From an uncultured bacterium (lineage in GTDB: Bacteria; Patescibacteriota; Minisyncoccia; Phycocordibacterales; UBA9973), in NCBI GenBank assembly GCA_903891365.1, contig CAITEG010000035.1, positions 1 to 7,611 of the forward strand: 7,611 nt of DNA, written 5' to 3'. The position numbers and the translations under genes were made by a program. Under the pieces are notes generated by a model. That model saw only the letters and a program-made list of their open reading frames with translations, was not told the origin of the DNA and made no database searches. Positions 4,945 through 7,611 of this stretch are shown here, in pieces; the first letter of the stretch is position 1, and every line of letters begins with the position of its first letter.

Positions 4945-5289
4945 TTAGTAGTCCAAACGAAATACTTTCTTAAGCATCCAGTCGATAACTGAGACGAGCA
5001 GAGCACCAAAGAAAGCAGCTGAGAAAGTACTGACAGAAAATCCTTTGATGATGCTACCTAGATACCAGTAAAGAAGACCATTTAAGATAAGAGAAAAAAC
5101 TCCAAGAGTAACAATATTGAGAGGCAAAGTTAAGAGACTTACAACAGGCTTTATAAACATGTTGAATAGTGTAAGACAGGCGCCTACAATAAGAACAACC
5201 CAAAGAGGATCTACATTTATACCAGATATGATTCTAGTGGAAAATAAAACAGCAAAAGAAATAATAATCCAATGTAAAATAATTTTCAT
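4945..5289 (-). CDS. YvlD / phage holin family 4-like membrane protein
   Basis: This 114-aa protein has four hydrophobic segments at about 4-22, 29-49, 54-78 and 87-107. It carries the family pattern Asn43...KP (47-48), LLTLPLNIVTLGVF (52-65), a following Asn70, and GFSV (83-86). These match the PF04020-type 'phage holin 4' or YvlD family, which is common in bacterial chromosomes. Despite the name it is usually not a phage lysis gene. Its role is unclear, although Bacillus YvlD is connected to envelope-stress operons. It is full length. It lies 11 nt after yqeY and 5 nt before the DedA-like gene, so the two small membrane proteins are adjacent and probably coexpressed. Confidence 0.9.
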   Translation of the reverse strand: MKIILHWIIISFAVLFSTRIISGINVDPLWVVLIVGACLTLFNMFIKPVVSLLTLPLNIVTLGVFSLILNGLLYWYLGSIIKGFSVSTFSAAFFGALLVSVIDWMLKKVFRLDY

Positions 5290-5299
5290 AGAATTTAAA

Positions 5300-5305
5300 A
5301 TTATA
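5300..5305 (-). promoter_or_regulatory. Possible internal -10 box overlapping the yqeY stop
   Basis: On the minus strand TTTGTATAAT includes a perfect TATAAT (5300-5305) that overlaps the TAA stop of yqeY. It ends 10 nt before the ATG of the holin-like gene. No -35 or TGn extension is evident, and the AT-rich background makes chance occurrence plausible. If it is used, the mRNA would have a leader of only a few bases. Confidence 0.3.
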
Positions 5306-5756
5306 CAAATAATCTATCCACGACTTCTTTGACCATAGCTCCATCAGCTTTACCTTTCAGGTCTTTCATAAGTGATGCCATAAACATTCCCTTTTTAGAC
5401 AAATCTTTAACAGCAAGCTCAGCGATCTTACCAGACACAAAAGATTCTACTTCTTCTACCTCCATAAGCTTTGGCAAAAATTCTTCGAGAATATGAAGCT
5501 GATCACTTTCAATATCCACCAAGTCCATACGTCCACCTTTTGTGAACTGCTCGATAGAGTCCTTCCTCTGCTTTGAAGCACGAGTTATAACCTTGATAGC
5601 TTCCTCGTCGGTCAGCATATCTTGAGGAGTCTTCCCTGTAGCCACCAATTCATTGGTAAAAGCGGTCACAAGACCACGCATAACCTCAAGGCGAATCTTG
5701 TCCCCCGACTTCATACTTTCTTTAATATTATTCTTTATTTGTTCGTGTAATGTCAT
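5301..5756 (-). CDS. yqeY: YqeY/GatB-related tRNA amidotransferase-like domain protein
   Basis: The 151-aa protein is a standard, complete YqeY: an N-terminal helical bundle (MTLHEQIKNNIKESMKSGDK), KQRKDSIEQF (62-71), GGRMDLVDIE (74-83), LEEFLPKLM (90-98), and the C-terminal KGMFMASLMKDLKGKADG (122-139). YqeY resembles the C-terminal domain of GatB, the tRNA-dependent amidotransferase subunit that recognises Asp/Glu-tRNA. A tRNA-binding or amidotransferase-accessory role is suspected for the family but is not proven. It is the first gene of the minus operon yqeY, holin-like, DedA-like, MYG1-like, obg. It starts 6 nt downstream of an extended -10 box (TGGTACAAT), with no Shine-Dalgarno sequence, so it is predicted leaderless. 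Its -35 region falls inside the large inverted repeat at 5774-5876. Confidence 0.94.
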   Translation of the reverse strand: MTLHEQIKNNIKESMKSGDKIRLEVMRGLVTAFTNELVATGKTPQDMLTDEEAIKVITRASKQRKDSIEQFTKGGRMDLVDIESDQLHILEEFLPKLMEVEEVESFVSGKIAELAVKDLSKKGMFMASLMKDLKGKADGAMVKEVVDRLFV

Positions 5757-5762
5757 ATTTAT

Positions 5763-5791
5763 ATTGTACCAGACAAAATCAGATATGCAAA
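5763..5791 (-). promoter_or_regulatory. yqeY operon promoter (extended -10), leaderless
   Basis: On the minus strand TGG (5769-5771) precedes TACAAT (5763-5768), giving an extended -10. TTTGCA (5786-5791) lies 17 nt upstream as a moderate -35. Only 6 nt separate the -10 box from the ATG at 5754-5756. The -35 hexamer and part of the spacer lie in the left arm of the inverted repeat, so that element contributes to the promoter of a five-gene operon. Confidence 0.65.
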
Positions 5792-5876
5792 AATCACGAG
5801 TAGGTGTGGGCGCGCCGGAGCGGAACGAAGTGGAGCGGAGAGGGATAAGCGAGTGATTTTTGCATATCTGATTTTG
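5774..5876. repeat. 103-bp snap-back inverted repeat, MITE/REP-like
   Basis: The 24-bp arm 5774-5797 is perfectly complementary to 5853-5876. ACC/GGT (5768-5770/5879-5881) could extend the stem after a small internal loop. The 55-bp centre is strikingly GC-rich for this genome. It contains the palindrome GGCGCGCC (5809-5816) and two 15-bp direct repeats beginning with GGAGCGGA (5817-5831 and 5832-5846). No terminator-type T-run follows the stem in a fitting place. It occupies almost the whole intergenic space between the divergent yqeY and exonuclease genes. Its architecture is that of a non-autonomous mobile or REP-like element. No target-site duplication is obvious. Confidence 0.75.
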
Positions 5877-5884
5877 TAGGTTTA

Positions 5885-5893
5885 TGTTAATAT
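5885..5893 (+). promoter_or_regulatory. Probable extended -10 promoter of the exonuclease gene
   Basis: TGT (5885-5887) followed by TAATAT (5888-5893) ends 7 nt before the ATG at 5901, the same geometry as the other lead genes here. The hexamer is a partial match and no -35 is seen. The call rests on placement and on the TGn extension. It starts 9 bp outside the right arm of the inverted repeat. Confidence 0.45.
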
Positions 5894-5900
5894 ATAGTAT

Positions 5901-6626
5901 ATGAAAAAAATTATATTTTTTGACACTGAAACAACCGGCAATGAACCTAAAAAGGACTTCGTCTGCCAGTTGGCTTATAAAACTGATACTGTGACCTTTT
6001 CTGAATTATTCAAGCCTCTTATTCCTATTCCTCCTGAAGCTAGTGCTATCACCCACATTACAAACAAAATGGTCGCGGACAAGCCAGCCTTCAAAGAAAG
6101 CGACAACTATGGTACTATCAAACTTCTTTTCGAAGATCCAAATTCTGTCGTCGTGGCTCACAATGCAAAGTTTGATCTTGCGATAATAGCCAAAGAAGAT
6201 ATCCTGCCCGCCAACTTTATCTGTACCCTCCGCGTCGCTCGCTACTTAGATAAAGAGAACGTCATTCCTCAATACAAACTCCAATACTTAAGATACTACC
6301 TCGATATAGAGATAGAAGCCGAAGCCCACGATGCACTTGGAGATGTGCTTGTCTTAGAAAAGCTTTTTGAAAGACTCTTGGCAAAGATCATGAAAGAAGA
6401 AAGTATAGATGAGAGTAAAGCAATAGAAAGGATGATAGAGATATCTTCCAAACCTTCACTTATGAATATGTTTAACTTTGGTAAACACAATGGTAAGACT
6501 GTCGAAGAAGTCGCGAAGATAGATAGAAATTATCTAGACTGGATGCTTACTCAAAAAGAACAGAATCCTGAAAACGAAGAAGACTGGATACACACGCTCA
6601 AACATTATTTAGGAAAATTGATATAA
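5901..6626 (+). CDS. DnaQ-fold 3'-5' exonuclease with ExoX-like C-terminal domain
   Basis: The 241-aa protein starts with a complete DEDDh exonuclease domain: Exo I FDTETTG (7-13; Asp8, Glu10), Exo II HNAKFDLAI (87-95; Asp92), and Exo III HDALGD (143-148; His143, Asp148). All four acidic residues and the catalytic His are present, so 3'-5' nuclease activity is expected. After a helical linker (~155-190), residues 191-216 (FNFGKHNGKTVEEVAKIDRN..) match the small C-terminal domain found in exodeoxyribonuclease X and related proteins. Likely roles are DNA repair, end trimming or RNA trimming; proofreading for a polymerase is possible but not shown. It is divergent from yqeY across the inverted repeat and is followed 8 nt later by rmuC. 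It is predicted leaderless, with no Shine-Dalgarno sequence. Confidence 0.93.
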   Translation: MKKIIFFDTETTGNEPKKDFVCQLAYKTDTVTFSELFKPLIPIPPEASAITHITNKMVADKPAFKESDNYGTIKLLFEDPNSVVVAHNAKFDLAIIAKEDILPANFICTLRVARYLDKENVIPQYKLQYLRYYLDIEIEAEAHDALGDVLVLEKLFERLLAKIMKEESIDESKAIERMIEISSKPSLMNMFNFGKHNGKTVEEVAKIDRNYLDWMLTQKEQNPENEEDWIHTLKHYLGKLI

Positions 6627-6627
6627 T
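6619..6627 (+). promoter_or_regulatory. Extended -10 promoter of rmuC inside the end of the upstream gene
   Basis: TGATATAAT has the TGn extension (6619-6621) and a perfect TATAAT (6622-6627). It overlaps the TAA stop (6624-6626) of the exonuclease gene and ends 7 nt before the rmuC ATG. It predicts independent, leaderless transcription of rmuC besides any read-through. No convincing -35 is seen. Confidence 0.6.
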
Positions 6628-6634
6628 ATAAAAT

Positions 6635-7611
6635 ATGAATACTTTAATCATAATCCTTCTCGTCATAATCATCATCGGCATAATCGTCGGTATATCTTTC
6701 ATGTCTAAAAATAAACCAGAAGAAAAAGCAGATGGTTCAGTCCAACTTCTACTCAACCAGATAAATGAACTTTCACGCACGATAGATAATAAACTTGGTG
6801 AATCACAAAAAGAAATAAACCAAACCATGCGTTTCCAATCTAGCGAGACTTCAAGAATAATTGCCGACATCACAGAAAAGATTACAAGGCTAGATGAGAC
6901 GAACAAGCAAGTCGTATCATTTGCAGATCAACTTCAGAATCTTCAAGACATACTCAAGAATCCTAAACAACGTGGAATCCTTGGTGAATACTACCTAGAG
7001 ACACTTCTTAAGAACATCATGCCTCCTGGAAGCTACCAAATGCAATATCCTTTCCCAGACGGTACGATAGTAGACGCAGCGGTTTTTGTGAAAGATAAAG
7101 TCATACCTATAGATTCAAAGTTTTCTCTCGAAAATTATAATAGAATCTCTGAGACAAATGATAAAACTGAAAAGGACCGTTTAGAAAAAGTTTTCGTTAA
7201 CGACCTTAAGAATAGAATAGTAGAAACTTCAAAATACATTCAACCAGATAAAGGCACGATGGACTTTGCTTTTATGTTCATCCCTCATGAAGCTATCTAT
7301 TACGACCTACTTATCAATAAGATCGGAGCTGTAAATGAAGATACTGAGAATCTTATCCAAAGAGCTGCAAGTAAATACAAAGTCATAATTGTTTCTCCAA
7401 CTTCATTCCTCGCATACCTTCAGACAGTCCTCCAAGGCCTCAAAGCGATGCAAATAGAGGAAAGTGCAAAGGATATAGTAAAGAGAGTTAGTGAGCTTGG
7501 TAAGCATCTGCGAAGCTATGAGGAGATGCATCAAAAGCTTGGTAATGCGCTTGAGACGACAGTGAACCACTTCAACAAATCCAATCATGAATTCAGAAAG
7601 ATAGACAAAGA
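6635..7611 (+). CDS. rmuC: RmuC family DNA recombination protein (partial, 3' end off window)
   Basis: The frame stays open from the ATG at 6635 to the right edge (325 codons), so the C-terminus is missing. An N-terminal hydrophobic helix (residues 3-23, NTLIIILLV...IVGI) is a membrane anchor. A charged coiled-coil follows (~35-110), as is usual in RmuC. The RmuC core begins near LKNPKQRGILGEYYLE (107-122) and continues with YPFPDGTIVDAAVFV (128-142), a nuclease-like IPIDSKFSLENY (148-159), FAFMFIPHEAIYYDL (201-215) and SPTSFLAYL (244-252). These motifs fit the restriction-endonuclease-like fold proposed for the family. In E. coli RmuC limits inversions at short inverted repeats. Here it follows a DnaQ-fold exonuclease by 8 nt, so a shared DNA-maintenance role is plausible but inferred. 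It is predicted leaderless, with its own extended -10. Confidence 0.93.
   Translation, partial: MNTLIIILLVIIIIGIIVGISFMSKNKPEEKADGSVQLLLNQINELSRTIDNKLGESQKEINQTMRFQSSETSRIIADITEKITRLDETNKQVVSFADQLQNLQDILKNPKQRGILGEYYLETLLKNIMPPGSYQMQYPFPDGTIVDAAVFVKDKVIPIDSKFSLENYNRISETNDKTEKDRLEKVFVNDLKNRIVETSKYIQPDKGTMDFAFMFIPHEAIYYDLLINKIGAVNEDTENLIQRAASKYKVIIVSPTSFLAYLQTVLQGLKAMQIEESAKDIVKRVSELGKHLRSYEEMHQKLGNALETTVNHFNKSNHEFRKIDK

Noticed and set aside
4945..5289. Holin-like gene as evidence of a prophage
   Set aside because: The family is mostly chromosomal and non-lytic (YvlD type). The neighbours are housekeeping genes and no other phage gene is present.
5653..5856. Plus-strand open frame of 67 codons antisense to yqeY and running into the inverted repeat
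   Set aside because: It overlaps a certain gene on the opposite strand, and its C-terminal part is a translation of the GC-rich repeat core. No promoter or start context supports it.
6598..6906. Minus-strand open frame opposite the start of rmuC
   Set aside because: Shadow of the rmuC N-terminus; the plus-strand frame has clear RmuC motifs.
7403..7588. Minus-strand open frame of 61 codons near the right edge
   Set aside because: Antisense to the RmuC core domain and without promoter or start-site support.

Overview
The window looks like a chromosomal segment of an uncultivated, AT-rich bacterium of the Candidate Phyla Radiation (Patescibacteria, probably Parcubacteria-like). This rests on the first ~115 nt of a 16S rRNA gene read on the minus strand at the left edge, whose V1-flanking sequence has a Parcubacteria-like pattern, on the compact gene content, and on the near absence of Shine-Dalgarno sequences. 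The taxonomic call is inference from the rRNA fragment and style, not from a search.

Layout. 1-131 is the 5' end of 16S rRNA (minus), preceded by a leader with hairpins and a strong promoter (TTGACT-16-TATAAT) near 327-354. 382-2411 is a small accessory-looking stretch: a strong palindromic terminator, a 104-aa orphan gene (minus), back-to-back promoters sharing one -35 hexamer, tRNA-Lys(CUU), a very long palindromic terminator that invades the tRNA acceptor, a ~320-bp block of hairpins containing two diverged copies of a structured repeat, and a 357-aa orphan gene (plus). 2412-5756 is a tight five-gene minus-strand operon in the order yqeY, YvlD/phage-holin-4-like membrane protein, DedA-like membrane protein, MYG1-family phosphoesterase/exonuclease, and obg. 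A 103-bp snap-back inverted repeat (5774-5876) separates this operon from the divergent plus-strand pair: a DnaQ-fold exonuclease with an ExoX-like C-terminus (5901-6626) and an rmuC homologue (6635 to beyond the right edge).

How the genes fit together. The minus operon mixes ribosome/tRNA-linked functions (YqeY, Obg, a MYG1-like nuclease) with two small membrane proteins of envelope type. The plus pair is nuclease/DNA-maintenance themed. A window-wide pattern is that every gene heading a transcription unit has a -10 box, usually with an upstream TGn extension, ending only 6-7 nt before its start codon and no ribosome-binding site, so these genes are predicted to be transcribed as leaderless mRNAs.

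The most interesting unexplained item is the repeat pair at 983-1276. The two copies share a hairpin whose paired bases differ in a compensatory way, which points to a conserved RNA (or single-stranded DNA) fold rather than to protein coding.
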